A stretch of DNA of 13,080 bases from DATFJC01 sp035269445. GTDB taxonomy: Bacteria; Patescibacteriota; Patescibacteriia; UBA2591; UBA6264. A model generated the notes under the pieces. That model had not been told where the DNA came from. It was given only the letters and a program-made list of their open reading frames with translations, and did not search any database. The stretch spans positions 1-13,080 of the forward strand of contig DATFJC010000024.1 in assembly GCA_035269445.1 (NCBI GenBank), written 5' to 3'. The translations under genes were made by a program, and so were the position numbers. Position 1 is the stretch's first letter, and every line of letters begins with the position of its first letter. Of the stretch, positions 12,494 to 13,080 are shown piece after piece.

Positions 12494-13080
12494 TTATTTA
12501 ATATCTTTTAGGTCAACCTCAATTCCCATTTCACTTTTACCATTTTTCTTTTTAATGATAATCTTACCCTTTAAAAGCCTCCAATCTACAACCGTTCCAT
12601 TACCCTTGGCGGTTTTTACCTTACTACCCAGTGGAGGAAATTTTTTAACCAAATCCTCATAAGCTTCTTTTTCATATAAAAGACAACATTTAAGGCGGCC
12701 GCAAAGTCCGGTTAATCTTTCTGGACCTCGATGAGATAATCTTTGAACCTTAATAGCATCGGTTGTAACACTTTTAATATCATCAAGAAACTCGGCACAA
12801 CAAACAGTTCTTCCGCAGGGCCCCACTCCTCCCATAGCTTTTGCTACCTGTCTTACTCCTACCTGATGCATTCTTATTGATTTATGAAAAACACCAGCTA
12901 ATCGTTTAACTGCTTTTCTAAAATCAATCCTTTTTGGAGCAGTAAAAGCAAAGGTAAGTCTTCCCCCGTCAAAAGATAAAAGGGTATCAATTATTTTCAT
13001 TGAAAGATCATAGCTATCTACAATTTTTTGACATTTTTTAGTAGCTTTTTTTTTAAATTCAGGCCTATTTTTTTCATTAT
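12494..13080 (-). CDS. ricT: PSP1-domain protein, RicT/YaaT family, N-terminus off the window
   Basis: This is the C-terminal 195 residues or so of a PSP1-domain protein of the RicT (YaaT) family. In Bacillus, RicT with RicA and RicF forms an Fe-S complex that assists RNase Y and RNA processing. The landmarks are SMKIIDTLLSFDGGRLTFAF, the FTAPKRIDFRKAVKRLA segment, VGPCGRTVCCAEFL, and LTGLCGRLKCCLLYEKEAYE; the two CGRxxCC clusters supply Cys ligands. The Met at 13000 is not the start: the frame stays open to base 13080 and reads RPEFKKKATKKCQKIVDSYD, which resembles the family sequence before this point. The full protein is about 270 residues in known species. It is the first visible gene of the long minus-strand run. 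RNase J sits elsewhere in the window, but RNase Y does not. Confidence 0.9.
   Translation of the reverse strand, partial: NEKNRPEFKKKATKKCQKIVDSYDLSMKIIDTLLSFDGGRLTFAFTAPKRIDFRKAVKRLAGVFHKSIRMHQVGVRQVAKAMGGVGPCGRTVCCAEFLDDIKSVTTDAIKVQRLSHRGPERLTGLCGRLKCCLLYEKEAYEDLVKKFPPLGSKVKTAKGNGTVVDWRLLKGKIIIKKKNGKSEMGIEVDLKDIK

Noticed and set aside
12998..13000. ATG at 13000 as the start of the PSP1 protein
   Set aside because: The frame is open to the window edge and the upstream codons read like the RicT family, so this Met is internal.
1..13080. CRISPR array, insertion sequence, prophage, tRNA or rRNA
   Set aside because: No regularly spaced repeats, transposase or integrase motifs, terminal inverted repeats, or tRNA TTCGA arms in a cloverleaf context were found.

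Overview
The window is an AT-rich stretch of bacterial chromosome (roughly 30% G+C by eye). It is packed with short-spaced genes, 14 of the 15 on the minus strand. The gene set suggests a Candidate Phyla Radiation (Patescibacteria) genome, possibly Parcubacteria-like. The clues are a half-length TsaB, a short pseudopilin of the type common in those genomes, a separate ADP-forming acyl-CoA synthetase subunit, an archaeal-type UMP kinase, and no recognisable Shine-Dalgarno sequence before any start codon. This placement is inference; no rRNA is present to confirm it. No mobile element, CRISPR array, tRNA or rRNA was seen.

Layout, left to right. (1) 1-904, minus: a DUF4870 membrane protein followed by the ATP-grasp subunit of an ADP-forming acyl-CoA synthetase, which runs off the left edge. 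(2) 956-3695, minus: an apparent operon of a membrane-anchored metallophosphoesterase, acylphosphatase and RNase J. (3) 3894-4344, minus: a half-length tsaB with its own terminator. (4) 4420-6471, plus, divergent from tsaB: a 683-residue membrane protein with a degenerate PP2C-like head, a Lys/Glu-rich linker, one membrane segment and a propeller-like tail. (5) 6514-7837, minus: rplJ-rplL with promoter, L10 leader RNA and a shared bidirectional terminator. L7/L12 carries an unusual ~60-residue Lys/Glu-rich N-terminal extension. (6) 7861-13080, minus: a long gene run, in transcription order ricT, DJ-1/PfpI lipoprotein, gap, argS, pseudopilin, pyrH.

Together these are core functions: RNA decay (RNase J, RicT), translation (L10, L7/L12, ArgS, TsaB), glycolysis and substrate-level ATP formation (GAPDH, acyl-CoA synthetase), and pyrimidine nucleotide supply (UMP kinase). 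There are also several surface or membrane proteins: pseudopilin, DJ-1 lipoprotein, the PP2C-like/propeller protein and DUF4870. Five sigma-70-like promoters can be drawn, mostly ending in TATAAT.

The points most worth a second look are the L7/L12 extension, the PP2C-like pseudophosphatase/propeller protein, a Glu in place of a metal-binding His in RNase J, a possible attenuator hairpin competing with the L10 leader fold, a DJ-1 family lipoprotein next to GAPDH, and the uniform lack of Shine-Dalgarno sequences.
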